Positions 34,832 through 43,549 of a stretch of 64,000 bases of DNA are shown piece after piece. Location of the stretch: contig JBNKTC010000001.1 in NCBI GenBank assembly GCA_050297855.1, positions 106,021 through 170,020 on the forward strand, written 5' to 3'. The notes below the pieces were generated by a model that was not told the DNA's origin, made no database searches, and worked only from the letters and a program-made list of their open reading frames with translations. This DNA is from SZUA-545 sp050297855 (GTDB lineage: Bacteria; Campylobacterota; Campylobacteria; Campylobacterales; SZUA-545). Positions within the stretch are counted from its first letter, which is position 1. Each line of letters opens with the position of its first letter. Made by a program: the position numbers and the translations under genes.

Positions 34832-35805
34832 GCAACGAAACAACCTACCGCGAGGCGGTACGCCTGGCGATGACCGAGGCGATGGAGAAGGACGAGCGGG
34901 TCTTTTTGATGGGTGAAGACGTGGGCCATTACGGCGGCTGTTTTGCCGTCAGTATGGGGATGCTGGAGAAGTTCGGGCCGGAGCGCATCATGGATACGCC
35001 GCTATCCGAGTCGGCCTTCACCGGGGCAGGGATCGGCGCGGCGCTAAACGGCATGCGCCCCATCGTCGAGATCATGACGGTCAACTTCTCCCTTTTGGCC
35101 CTGGATCAGATCATGAACAACGCCGCCACGATCCTCCACATGTCCGGCGGGCAGTTTAACGTGCCGCTGGTCATCCGCATGGCCACGGGCGGGGGCAAGC
35201 AGCTCGCCGCCCAGCACTCCCACAGCCTGGAGGGGTGGTACACCCACATCCCGGGGCTCAAGGTCCTCACCCCCGCCACGGTCCAGGACGCCTACGACAT
35301 GGTGGGCCTGGCCCTGGCCGACCCCGACCCGGTCCTGGTCTTTGAAAACTCCCTGCTCTACAACGCCAAAGGCGAGCTCGACACCAAGGCCAAGCCGCTC
35401 CCCATCGGCAAGGCCAAGACGATGCGGGAGGGCAAAGACCTCACGATCCTGACCTACGGTATCAGCGTTTTCAAATCGTTAGACGCCGCCGAGGCCCTGG
35501 CCAAAGAGGGGATCGACGCCGAAGTGATCGACCTCCGCAGCCTCCGCCCGCTGGATGACGAAGCCATCATGGCCTCCATTAAAAAGACCCACCGCGTCCT
35601 CGTCGTAGACGAAGGGTGGAAGACGGGCAGCCTCTCCGCCGAGATCATCACGCGGATCAACGAGCAGGCCTTCTACGACCTCGACGCCCCACCGGCGCGC
35701 CACTGCACCGCCGAAGTGCCCCTGCCCTACGCCAAACACCTCGAAGAGGCGGCGATCCCGCAGGTGGAGACGATCATCGCCGCCGCCAAGAAAGTGATGG
35801 CATAA
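34828..35805 (+). CDS. pdhB: Pyruvate dehydrogenase E1 beta subunit
   Basis: 325 residues. Transketolase pyrimidine-binding region with FLMGEDVGHYGGCF and the catalytic Glu in PLSESAFTGAGIGAALNG, then MATGGGKQLAAQHSHSLEGW and the C-terminal transketolase domain (VIDLRSLRPLDDEAI, VVDEGWKTGSL). Pairs with the alpha subunit to decarboxylate pyruvate and acetylate the E2 lipoyl arm. It starts within the alpha stop codon (ATGA) and its own stop directly precedes the E2 ATG. Confidence 0.92.
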   Translation: MSNETTYREAVRLAMTEAMEKDERVFLMGEDVGHYGGCFAVSMGMLEKFGPERIMDTPLSESAFTGAGIGAALNGMRPIVEIMTVNFSLLALDQIMNNAATILHMSGGQFNVPLVIRMATGGGKQLAAQHSHSLEGWYTHIPGLKVLTPATVQDAYDMVGLALADPDPVLVFENSLLYNAKGELDTKAKPLPIGKAKTMREGKDLTILTYGISVFKSLDAAEALAKEGIDAEVIDLRSLRPLDDEAIMASIKKTHRVLVVDEGWKTGSLSAEIITRINEQAFYDLDAPPARHCTAEVPLPYAKHLEEAAIPQVETIIAAAKKVMA

Positions 35806-37020
35806 ATGTCTACGTTCACAATGCCCAGCCTCGGCGCCGACATGAAATCCGCCGTGCTGATGGAGTGGAAGGTCAAACCCGGCGACACGGTCAAAAAAGG
35901 CGACATCCTCGCCGAGGTGGAGACGAGCAAAGGGGTGATTGAGATCGAGGTATTCGAAGACGGCGTGGTGGAAAAACTCCTCGTAGAAGAGGAGACCGAG
36001 TGCGAAGTGGGCGCCGCCCTGGCCGAGATCAAAAGCGAAGGCGAACCGGAGGCCAAAGCCGCCCCCGAGCCGACACCCGAACCCAAAAAAGAGGAGCCCG
36101 CCCCATCTAAGGCAAAGCCGGAACCGACTCCACCCAAAAAGGCCGCCGAACCCGAACCGCGTGAGCGCCCCCACATCTCCCCCGCCGCCCGAAAGCGGGC
36201 TGAAGAGCTGGGCGTCGACCTCGCCGCCCTGGCGGCCACGGTAAAAGGAGAGATCCACCTATCCGACATCGAAGCCGCCGCAGGCAAACAATCGGAAAAA
36301 CCAAAAGCCAAACCGGCCCCGGCACCAAAAAAAGAAACTGCAAAAAGCAGCTCTGACGATGCAATGCGCCAGGCGATCGCCGCGGCCATGAGCAAGTCAA
36401 ACGCCGAGATCCCCCACTACTATCTCAGCACCTCCGTCAATATGACCCCGGCACTGGAGTGGCTCGAAGCGGAAAACGCCAAACGCTCCATCAAAGAGCG
36501 AATCCTCCCCGCCGCCCTGATGATCCGCGCCGTGGTCAAGGCACTCCAGGCCGTCCCCGAGCTCAACGGCTTCTGGGAGGGCGGCGGCCACCGGGTCAGC
36601 CCCGAGATCCACCCCGGCATCGCCATTGCCCTGCGCAAAGGCGGCCTCATCACCCCGGCCCTGCTGGATGCCCAGGACAAAGACCTCACCGCCACGATGG
36701 CCGGCCTCGGCGACCTCATCACCCGAACCCGTGCAGGCAAGCTCAAAAGCAGCGAACTGACCAAACAGACGATCACCATTACCAACCTCGGCGACCTCGG
36801 CGTCGAACGCGTCTACGGCGTCATCTACCCGCCCCAGGTGGCCATCGTGGGCCTGGGCCGCATCATGGACGCCCCCTGGGCCGAGGGCGACCGGCTCGCC
36901 GTACGCAAGGTAATGCAGGCGACCCTGGCGGGAGACCACCGGGCCACCGACGGCCGCACCGGTGCGCAGTTTCTCGATACACTCAATAAACTACTACAAA
37001 ATCCAGAAGGACTTTTATGA
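35806..37020 (+). CDS. pdhC: Dihydrolipoamide acetyltransferase (E2), single lipoyl domain
   Basis: 404 residues. One lipoyl domain (1-75) with the lipoylated Lys42 in VETSKGVIEIEV, then a Pro/Glu/Lys/Ala-rich linker. The peripheral subunit-binding domain is at about 118-155 (ISPAARKRAEELGVDLA), followed by a second flexible linker. The catalytic core ends with GDHRATDGRTGAQFL (usual HRxxDG). Transfers the acetyl group to CoA and forms the complex core. Its stop overlaps the ATG of the small acyl carrier protein (ATGA). Confidence 0.93.
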   Translation: MSTFTMPSLGADMKSAVLMEWKVKPGDTVKKGDILAEVETSKGVIEIEVFEDGVVEKLLVEEETECEVGAALAEIKSEGEPEAKAAPEPTPEPKKEEPAPSKAKPEPTPPKKAAEPEPRERPHISPAARKRAEELGVDLAALAATVKGEIHLSDIEAAAGKQSEKPKAKPAPAPKKETAKSSSDDAMRQAIAAAMSKSNAEIPHYYLSTSVNMTPALEWLEAENAKRSIKERILPAALMIRAVVKALQAVPELNGFWEGGGHRVSPEIHPGIAIALRKGGLITPALLDAQDKDLTATMAGLGDLITRTRAGKLKSSELTKQTITITNLGDLGVERVYGVIYPPQVAIVGLGRIMDAPWAEGDRLAVRKVMQATLAGDHRATDGRTGAQFLDTLNKLLQNPEGLL

Positions 37021-37265
37021 CTAAACCAGAAATCAAAGCCATCATCATCGAAGAGATCCTAAACATCGCCCCGGATGCCGAAGAGGGCGACATCCCCACC
37101 GACGCAAGACTCCAGACCGCCATCGAGTTTGATTCGTATGATTTTCTTACGCTGCTGACCGCCATGAATGAGCGGCTCGGGGTAGAAGTACCGGAAAAAG
37201 ATTATGGTCAGGTGGGAACGTTGAATGATATGGTGGATTATTTTGCGGAGAGAATCTCAACATAA
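37017..37265 (+). CDS. Acyl carrier protein-like protein at the end of the PDH operon
   Basis: 82 residues with the four-helix ACP pattern. The phosphopantetheine serine is in EFDSYDFLTLL (the usual motif is DSLDxV), followed by an acidic recognition helix region and GTLNDMVDYFAERI. It overlaps the E2 stop (ATGA), so it is translated with the dehydrogenase. Its job here is unknown. It may carry octanoate for the LipM/LipA lipoylation route on the other side of the locus, or accept acetyl groups (inference). It is the last gene before the AT-rich island. Confidence 0.78.
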   Translation: MTKPEIKAIIIEEILNIAPDAEEGDIPTDARLQTAIEFDSYDFLTLLTAMNERLGVEVPEKDYGQVGTLNDMVDYFAERIST

Positions 37266-37389
37266 AAATACACACAAAATCAAAAAAAATTTATTTTTTG
37301 TTCTAATCTAAAAGATTTATTATTTTCAAAAGACTAGAATAGACCAGTTAAAAGTATTCCAATTATTTAGTCTTACAGAAGGTTTTAGA

Positions 37390-39165
37390 ATGATAAATAA
37401 AGCAGATAGCTATCAAATTAAAGTAATCCTAGACAACTCTTATACTATTCCAAAGTACCAAAGAGAATATTCGTGGAATAAAGACAACTGGGAGGATTTA
37501 TATAGTGACATTCTTGAAAGTGAAGAAAATTATTTTTTAGGTTCTATTATCTGTATAGGTTCTGCTGGAAATTTTGAATTAGTAGATGGACAACAAAGGT
37601 TAACTACACTTTCTCTTTTTTTATTGGCAATCTACGAAAGTATCAATAGGTACCATAAAAACAATCCTCAAGAAAAAATTTTAGACTACAGCTCAAATAA
37701 AGAGAAAGTTACATTGGTTGGACAACTAAGCGAATGCCTAGTAAACGGAGAAATACCCCGACTAATCCTTTCAACTCAAAATAGAAATAATGATGACTAT
37801 CGGTTTTTATTACAACGCAATGACCTATTGTGCGATATTGAAAAGCCTGCAAACTTTGGGAATAGACGAATCAGCAAAGCCTACAACTTTTTTCTTCATA
37901 AACTACATGATGAAAATGAAGACCTTAATATTTCTATCGACGATCTTTTTAGACTGTTAAAAAAAGTTTTTTCTGCAATGTTAGTCCGAATAGATGTTAA
38001 TAATGCAAGTGATGCCTTTGTATTATTTGAGAGTATTAACCATAGAGGAATGGAGCTAAGCCCTATTGACTTGTTAAAAAATAGTATGCTGGCACATTAT
38101 GAAAAGAAAGATGTTGATACGGCATATGAAAAATGGCAATTAGTGTTAAAAAACATAGAGGAATACACAGATCAAGTTAGGTTTTTGAGACACTTCTATA
38201 ATGTTTTTCAATTTCATTACAAGCTAAAAACTCCGGGCAGCTCAAAGGCTACTAAGGCAAATTTAATCCGGATTTACACAGAGTTGATCACTAAAGATGC
38301 CAAAGGCCTACTGGATCAACTTGTACTGAATTCAAAAATATACAAAAAAATTATTTTACCAGAAGACCTATCTAATGATGATCCATACTATGGTTTACGA
38401 AAACAGCTTCATGATTTAAAACGCTTGAGTTGTATTCCTGCCAATATGCTTCTTCTACACGTATTTAATAAAGTTACACAACCTAAAGAAATAATTCACT
38501 TTAAAGAACTTCTTGAGTTTATTGAAACATGGTTTATACGACGTCATCTCGTAGATTATCCAGCAACGCGTGATCTCGACCAAATATTTATAGATTTAAT
38601 TGAAAAAATCAATACCGAAGTCTCGGTAACTACAATCATCAAATTGACAAAAGAATTTCTTACTGGAAAACACCCTGATACTGGTAAAAAAATGTACAAA
38701 AATGATGAAGAAATTCGAAAAGCCTTGACAGATGACTTATATACCATTAACAAAAATTTAGTTAGATATATATTGATTAGACTGGAAGAAAAACAACGAA
38801 CAAAAGAAGAAAAGATTGATTTTTGGGAGTTAGAAAATAATAAACCTATCTGGACTATCGAACATATCTTACCTCAAGACTCCAAGCATTGGAATGATCC
38901 GTGCTGGGAAAATATAGATAAAACAATATATCTACATGTTTTAGGCAACTTAACATTGAGTGGATACAATAGTTCATTATCAAATAAGCCTTTTGAAGAT
39001 AAAAGGGATGCAACAAATAACGATGATAAGCCTATCGGTTATCAAAATGATATAAAGCTAAATGAATACATAAAAGACCAAAATACCTGGTGTAGTGACC
39101 ATATTACAGAACGTACTCAATTATTATCTAACATGTTTCTAGAAGCTTTTTCACTTGAAGAATAA
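37390..39165 (+). CDS. SspE-like DUF262-DUF1524 nuclease (GmrSD/BrxU relative), candidate defence effector
   Basis: 591 residues. The N-terminal DUF262 domain has IPKYQREYSWN (21-30) and the NTPase motif VDGQQRLTTL (DGQQR at 66-70), as in SspE and GmrSD. A helical middle region follows. The C-terminal DUF1524 His-Me-finger nuclease has TIEHILPQ (His492) and the later NLTLSGYNSSLSNKPFEDKR. In SspE these parts sense phosphorothioate DNA and nick unmodified phage DNA. GmrSD and BrxU use the same pair against modified phage DNA. It is convergent with dndE and overlaps its 3' end by 49 bases. The Dnd neighbours favour the SspE role. AT-rich like the rest of the island. Confidence 0.8.
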   Translation: MINKADSYQIKVILDNSYTIPKYQREYSWNKDNWEDLYSDILESEENYFLGSIICIGSAGNFELVDGQQRLTTLSLFLLAIYESINRYHKNNPQEKILDYSSNKEKVTLVGQLSECLVNGEIPRLILSTQNRNNDDYRFLLQRNDLLCDIEKPANFGNRRISKAYNFFLHKLHDENEDLNISIDDLFRLLKKVFSAMLVRIDVNNASDAFVLFESINHRGMELSPIDLLKNSMLAHYEKKDVDTAYEKWQLVLKNIEEYTDQVRFLRHFYNVFQFHYKLKTPGSSKATKANLIRIYTELITKDAKGLLDQLVLNSKIYKKIILPEDLSNDDPYYGLRKQLHDLKRLSCIPANMLLLHVFNKVTQPKEIIHFKELLEFIETWFIRRHLVDYPATRDLDQIFIDLIEKINTEVSVTTIIKLTKEFLTGKHPDTGKKMYKNDEEIRKALTDDLYTINKNLVRYILIRLEEKQRTKEEKIDFWELENNKPIWTIEHILPQDSKHWNDPCWENIDKTIYLHVLGNLTLSGYNSSLSNKPFEDKRDATNNDDKPIGYQNDIKLNEYIKDQNTWCSDHITERTQLLSNMFLEAFSLEE

Positions 39166-39563
39166 AATTCCTGCAAGACCCATTTAAAAATATCACTATT
39201 GTCCCGCATGGAAGAGGCTAAAATATTAAAGCCTCTTTCACAGTGATATTCTAAATATTTTTCAAATTCTTTTTCAGAGGAAATCTTTTTATCTTCTTTA
39301 GCACTAGCAATGATCACGGCCATTAGATCATTATAGTCAGCTTGCTCGCCAGTCACATCAAGCTTTCCTTTCCCAGTAATTACTTCCATATTGTACGTTT
39401 TGCCATCAGTGAAATCTATCGATTCATTAGTATTGATAGGAGTATCAAGAGCAGTTGAAATAGAAATGGCGAATCGAATAGTCAACCACTTAGGTTCATT
39501 CTCAAAACCAAGAAGCTTTGCAATTCTTGGCAAATTCTCTTCCACAAAAGCTGTAGTTCTCAT
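39117..39563 (-). CDS. DndE-like DNA phosphorothioation protein (divergent)
   Basis: 148 residues, a little longer than typical DndE. The start overlaps the dndD stop (ATGA). The N-terminal RIAKLLGFENEPKWLTIRFAISISTAL resembles the DndE helix pair that ends in a basic DNA-binding face. The C-terminal EFEKYLEYHCERGFNILAS matches the hxxRG pattern of the family end. DndE binds nicked DNA in the modification complex. The similarity is weak by eye, and the order dndC-dndD-dndE is the main support. The last 49 bases are antisense to the nuclease gene. Confidence 0.62.
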   Translation of the reverse strand: MRTTAFVEENLPRIAKLLGFENEPKWLTIRFAISISTALDTPINTNESIDFTDGKTYNMEVITGKGKLDVTGEQADYNDLMAVIIASAKEDKKISSEKEFEKYLEYHCERGFNILASSMRDNSDIFKWVLQEFYSSSEKASRNMLDNN

Positions 39564-41545
39564 GATGCCGACTCCAAAACTTGCTTATCGATGGCATTGT
39601 TAATTACTTGACTTGTCTTTATCTCTTCAACCGAAGTCGCCGATCCGCCATTGCTGAGTAAGAATGTTTGAGAAACATGCTCTGTTAGCTTCTTAAAGCC
39701 TTCGTGCTTTAATTCACTAGGCGTAGGTAGGATAATTACCTGCTTAGAAACGTTGGGATAAAACTCATTTAGAATGAGCGATTGATTTTTATCATCGAGT
39801 CTTCCCAGTGGCGTATCAATAATCATAGGAATATCTTCGCCGATATATTCGGATATACCCCAAATAAGGGCCGTAGCAATGATCTGCTTTTGTCCAGAGG
39901 AGGAAGATAGGATATCCATGGGATGACCATTTGCATCATAGATATTGATATTAAAATCATCATCTAAAACGATCTTGCTTGCTTCGTATCCCTCTTTTCT
40001 CAGTTGCTGGAATTTAACATTGATCGATTTTTCCAAATTTTCTCGTTTGTCGCTTTTGATTTTCTTTTTTATGACACTGCTGACAGAGATTATTGATTTT
40101 AAAGTATTGATTTTTTCATTGGCTAAGCCATTTTGGTGCTCTTGTATTGTTAGTTTGGCTAGTTCACTTTTGATTGTTTTTTCTTCTGTTTCAAGAGTGC
40201 TTATTTTCTCTTCTAGGGCCTCACACTTAACTTCTTGACGGATAATGGTCTCTGTTACATCTTTCAATGCTTTGAAGTCATGTTCATACTCTTTTTTGTC
40301 ATCGGCAATTTTATGCTCTAGCTCGATGATCTCCATTTCGCATTCACGAACCTCTTTGATATTGGTCGAAAGTGCCTCTAACAATTCAGGCAAATTGATA
40401 TCAGGAAGTGCATCAAACTGCTTCTCTACTTTGTGAGGATCGGCAAATGATACGCTTTGATCTTCTGTACTAGACTGAAATACTGCATCAAAAGTATTGG
40501 AAACACTTTCTTTATCAGAAACTGCCAGAAGATCTAGAAACTGTTTTTTCTTTTCAGATAAAACATTCTGATCTATCTGAACTTTTCCTCTGTAATGTTG
40601 ATCAATATCGTTAGAAATTTTTTCACGTAAACTGCTATTTAATAAAAGTGGCAGTTGTACCAAAACAGCCTGCTTGAGAGCCAAGACAAAATTCTTTCGT
40701 TGTTCTTTTAAAAGTTCTAATTGTGTTCTGGCTTTTTCGAGAGGTTTTTTGTGCTGGCTTTGCAGTTTTTTTAGTTTGGTATCGATTTCACGTTTTTTGC
40801 TTTGTAGCTCGGAAAGAATTTCTTTTTTTTCATGTTGGAAAAGTTCTTTTATGGTATCTATTTCCGCGCGAAGCTCTTCAAGGGCACTCTCTTTTTCAAC
40901 TACCTGTTGTTGCAGATCTTGATCGAGTTCGGATTTGTTAACTTTTCGGATAAGCGCTTCGGAATCTTTTGCCATTTGATCATATATATCAAGTTCAAGT
41001 ACATCTTCGAGCATTTGGGTAAACTCTTCATGACTAAAGTCTGCAATAGTTTGAATCTTTTCTCCATCAAAAAAGAAAAACCTAGCCATTGTCGGAGATA
41101 TTTTTGCATTGACAATATCCTGAGCATCATCACCTTCGGCTAATATGTTGCCCTCTTCATCATAGATTTTGAGTGTTTCCGCATAATTATTGCTATTAAT
41201 GGTAAATGTTCTCTCTACGACAAGAACATCATCATCATCTATTGTAATGGTTACCTTAGCAGTATTTTCACCCTCTTGTTTAGCTTGTCTGTTGAGAATA
41301 CCACTGAAGTTTTTTAGATTATTCCCCAGGATAAAATCCTGTTTTGTTAATGTCTGATTACCAATGCTTAGAATATCTCTGTTAATTCCATGAAAAGCAA
41401 TTTTGACTGAGTTGATGAATGATGTTTTTCCAAAACCATTTTCACCAATGATGAGATGTACGGGCTTATCACTATTTGCAAAATCAAAGTGCTTCAATCC
41501 ATAGTACGAGAAAAAGTTCTCTATTTTAATAGTTTTAAATCGCAT
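39560..41545 (-). CDS. dndD: DndD-like SMC/ABC-type ATPase
   Basis: 661 residues. Walker A IIGENGFGKTSFIN lies near the N-terminus, a long coiled coil runs from about 170 to 500 (runs such as EKESALEELRAEIDTIKEL), then the ABC signature region LSSSSGQKQIIATALIWG and Walker B IPMIIDTPLGRLDD. DndD is the ATPase of the DNA phosphorothioation complex, thought to nick or alter DNA structure for sulfur insertion. Start at 41545 overlaps the dndC end by 11 bases. The ATGA with dndE makes a tightly coupled trio. Confidence 0.88.
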   Translation of the reverse strand: MRFKTIKIENFFSYYGLKHFDFANSDKPVHLIIGENGFGKTSFINSVKIAFHGINRDILSIGNQTLTKQDFILGNNLKNFSGILNRQAKQEGENTAKVTITIDDDDVLVVERTFTINSNNYAETLKIYDEEGNILAEGDDAQDIVNAKISPTMARFFFFDGEKIQTIADFSHEEFTQMLEDVLELDIYDQMAKDSEALIRKVNKSELDQDLQQQVVEKESALEELRAEIDTIKELFQHEKKEILSELQSKKREIDTKLKKLQSQHKKPLEKARTQLELLKEQRKNFVLALKQAVLVQLPLLLNSSLREKISNDIDQHYRGKVQIDQNVLSEKKKQFLDLLAVSDKESVSNTFDAVFQSSTEDQSVSFADPHKVEKQFDALPDINLPELLEALSTNIKEVRECEMEIIELEHKIADDKKEYEHDFKALKDVTETIIRQEVKCEALEEKISTLETEEKTIKSELAKLTIQEHQNGLANEKINTLKSIISVSSVIKKKIKSDKRENLEKSINVKFQQLRKEGYEASKIVLDDDFNINIYDANGHPMDILSSSSGQKQIIATALIWGISEYIGEDIPMIIDTPLGRLDDKNQSLILNEFYPNVSKQVIILPTPSELKHEGFKKLTEHVSQTFLLSNGGSATSVEEIKTSQVINNAIDKQVLESAS

Positions 41546-42860
41546 TAACTTTTCCTGTCGCGTAGCTCTCTACAAGCTCTTCCATCTCTACAAATAATTT
41601 TGTACGTCTCATTTGATGTCGATAGCTATGCTCTTTTTGCATCAAATCTTCGATTAACTTCACTGGGATTCCATGATCCTCACAAACATCTTGTATAAAT
41701 CCTCGTTCTTCATCATTAAAAGATTTAACTGATTCATACTCTACAAGACGACCTACCTCTTGGGCTATTTTAATGGCCGTTTCAAAGAAATCACCATCAT
41801 GGAGCCAAAGTTTTTGAATCTGATTGATTTCATCATCAGAAATTAGTGTTTTATTGCCCATTTTGCCACTTTTTTGTAGCTGCTTTTCTATGTCTAAAAG
41901 CTCACTGAAAAGCTCTTGTCGGATAGACAATAAAAAAGGCCCGACTGATTTTTGACCGTTTCGTCTTCTTGGTTGTCGCTTGGAATGATCGTAACGATAC
42001 GCTTCCAATTTATTTCGAAACTCATGGAGAGGGCGCATCCATTCATCCTCTTTATTGCGCAGCATATTTGCCATCGATTTATCCTGGCTAACTACCGTAC
42101 AAACCCAGCAACCAAAGCGTGTTTTTCCACAAGAAGATGCTTCTGGATTTAGAGCGATATTACAGTCAGTTTCACCTGAGCCTTTATCATAAAGCACCAT
42201 CATATCTTCATGTTTTCCCCAAGGGGCTGTATGAGTACTTAGAAATGTCCAGACTTCAGCATTTGTCCAGTCTTTGATTGGGGAAAATGTAAAGGCATTA
42301 GGAATTTCTGTGTGCTTTGAAAAGCCCCTATGATTGACATCACGTTTTTCGATAGATTGAGCCCTAGATTGTGATTCATCGGAACGCACCCCCAAAAGCA
42401 TCAATATGGACTCGTTTTGTTCAGTAAGGTTTTTGAGGAAATTAGTCGCGGGTTTGATTTTCATCCGATCGGTACACCAACGGAAATTTTGATTGGGTGA
42501 AGGGTAGCCTTTTCCAAGCAACAGGCTCCAAAATGTCTCCGTAACTTTTGGTTTTAATAGTTCGACATCAATATTTAGATTTTCTTCTTGGATATAGGTT
42601 TTGATTTGTTCAATTTTATTAAGTGTGTAATCTTCGATGATAGGCATCTCGACACCTGTATCTGAAGATACTACATAAACTTTTTTTAGTTTTTGGTGAC
42701 CCTCTTTTTTAAGGTCTTGTAACATTAAAACAACAAGATGTAAGACCGTCGTGGAATCTTTCCCACCAGAAAAAGTTACGACCCATGGTCGTGTATCATA
42801 TAAAAATTCTTTTTTTAGTTTTTCTTTGACAGCTATAACTTTTTCAAAAAGAGTATTCAT
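41535..42860 (-). CDS. dndC: DndC-like phosphorothioation sulfurtransferase (PAPS-reductase family)
   Basis: 441 residues from the ATG at 42860, preceded by GGTGG. An ATG four codons earlier (42872) is also possible. The ATP-pyrophosphatase P-loop is TFSGGKDSTTVLH, with FRWCTDRMKIKP and GVRSDESQSRAQS as in DndC. The 4Fe-4S cysteines are in SSCGKTRFGCWVCTVV plus an upstream cysteine (ETDCNIAL). It would activate DNA and transfer sulfur from a cysteine desulfurase. No dndA is in this window, and a housekeeping IscS or NifS elsewhere could supply sulfur, as in other hosts. Confidence 0.88.
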   Translation of the reverse strand: MNTLFEKVIAVKEKLKKEFLYDTRPWVVTFSGGKDSTTVLHLVVLMLQDLKKEGHQKLKKVYVVSSDTGVEMPIIEDYTLNKIEQIKTYIQEENLNIDVELLKPKVTETFWSLLLGKGYPSPNQNFRWCTDRMKIKPATNFLKNLTEQNESILMLLGVRSDESQSRAQSIEKRDVNHRGFSKHTEIPNAFTFSPIKDWTNAEVWTFLSTHTAPWGKHEDMMVLYDKGSGETDCNIALNPEASSCGKTRFGCWVCTVVSQDKSMANMLRNKEDEWMRPLHEFRNKLEAYRYDHSKRQPRRRNGQKSVGPFLLSIRQELFSELLDIEKQLQKSGKMGNKTLISDDEINQIQKLWLHDGDFFETAIKIAQEVGRLVEYESVKSFNDEERGFIQDVCEDHGIPVKLIEDLMQKEHSYRHQMRRTKLFVEMEELVESYATGKVNAI

Positions 42861-42920
42861 TTTTTCCACCATTTTTCATTATTGAAATTATATCTTTTTA
42901 ACCAACGACCAATATAAAGG

Positions 42921-43181
42921 TCAGTCATTAATAGTGATCTTGTATTGGACATCTTGGTAACAGCTTGCATCCTTAAACATTTCCACCAATTCAAAGCTAA
43001 TTGACACGACTGAAATAGAGCCATCTTGACAATCGAGCACTGTTGCCTCATTATCGTTTAATTCTGCCCTATCCACAATATACTTGCCATTTTTGCTGAC
43101 AAATAGCAATGTTTCACCACTTTCAACCAACTCTTCTATCTCTTCAGACATTTCCTGTGATATATTTGCAATTTTTTTCAT
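42921..43181 (-). CDS. Small unknown acidic protein leading the dnd operon
   Basis: 86 residues, no family recognised. Starts with a helix rich in Glu (ISQEMSEEIEELVESGE), then a mostly beta segment (LLFVSKNGKYIVDRAEL, ATVLDCQDGSISVVSISF) and a final ELVEMFKDASCYQDVQYKI. No helix-turn-helix or signal peptide. A strong GGAGG site lies four bases before the ATG, and a palindromic operator lies just upstream (43193-43205), so expression is probably controlled by the divergent Xre protein. It could be a partner of DndC, a DndB substitute, or an antitoxin-like factor. None of these is shown. Confidence 0.6.
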   Translation of the reverse strand: MKKIANISQEMSEEIEELVESGETLLFVSKNGKYIVDRAELNDNEATVLDCQDGSISVVSISFELVEMFKDASCYQDVQYKITIND

Positions 43182-43192
43182 GCTTCCTCCAC

Positions 43193-43205
43193 ATTCCTAT
43201 AGGAA
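43193..43205. promoter_or_regulatory. Palindromic operator TTCCTATAGGAA, copy 1
   Basis: TTCCTATAGGAA at 43194-43205 is a perfect 12-base palindrome (13 bases with the leading A). It lies 12 bases upstream of the small dnd-leader gene start, next to its ribosome site. The same palindrome recurs 55 bases away in the promoter region of the divergent Xre gene. Likely bound by that Xre protein (inference). Confidence 0.7.
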
Positions 43206-43247
43206 CTTGTTAAAGCATCATAGCTAGCATAAACTTAGATGAAAATT

Positions 43248-43261
43248 ATTCCTATAGGAAT
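43248..43261. promoter_or_regulatory. Palindromic operator ATTCCTATAGGAAT, copy 2
   Basis: A perfect 14-base palindrome lying just upstream of the likely Xre start (43275). If translation began at the ATG at 43239 the operator would be inside the coding sequence, which argues for the later start. With copy 1 it frames a 42-base divergent promoter region. Confidence 0.72.
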
Positions 43262-43274
43262 TTATGTGAAATTT

Positions 43275-43514
43275 ATGAATTTAGATGAAGAAGCTCTAAA
43301 GTTTGAATCTCTTGTCAGAGAAAATGTGAAACGAATACGGGAGGAAAAAGGTTATAGCCAACTCCAACTCTCGTTGGAAATTGGACATAGTTCAACAACT
43401 ATTATTGCCCAGGGCGAGTTGGGAAAAAATAATAAACGTTTTAATATCAGACATCTTTATAAAATAGCACGGGTATTAGAATGTGATATCTGCGATTTTT
43501 TTAAAGCTCCCTAG
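43275..43514 (+). CDS. Xre-family regulator 1 (helix-turn-helix)
   Basis: 79 residues from the ATG at 43275. The frame is open from 43239, and a GTG at 43266 five bases after AGGAA is another option. A helix-turn-helix of the Cro/C1 type: VKRIREEKGYSQLQLSLEIGHSSTTIIAQGE. The C-terminal part FNIRHLYKIARVLECDICDFF is shared with the neighbouring regulator at 43550. It resembles restriction-system C proteins in size and placement. It probably represses itself and the divergent dnd operon through the paired TTCCTATAGGAA sites (inference). Confidence 0.8.
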   Translation: MNLDEEALKFESLVRENVKRIREEKGYSQLQLSLEIGHSSTTIIAQGELGKNNKRFNIRHLYKIARVLECDICDFFKAP

Positions 43515-43549
43515 CTGCTTGGCGGGATCATTCACATGTTGATCCCTGC

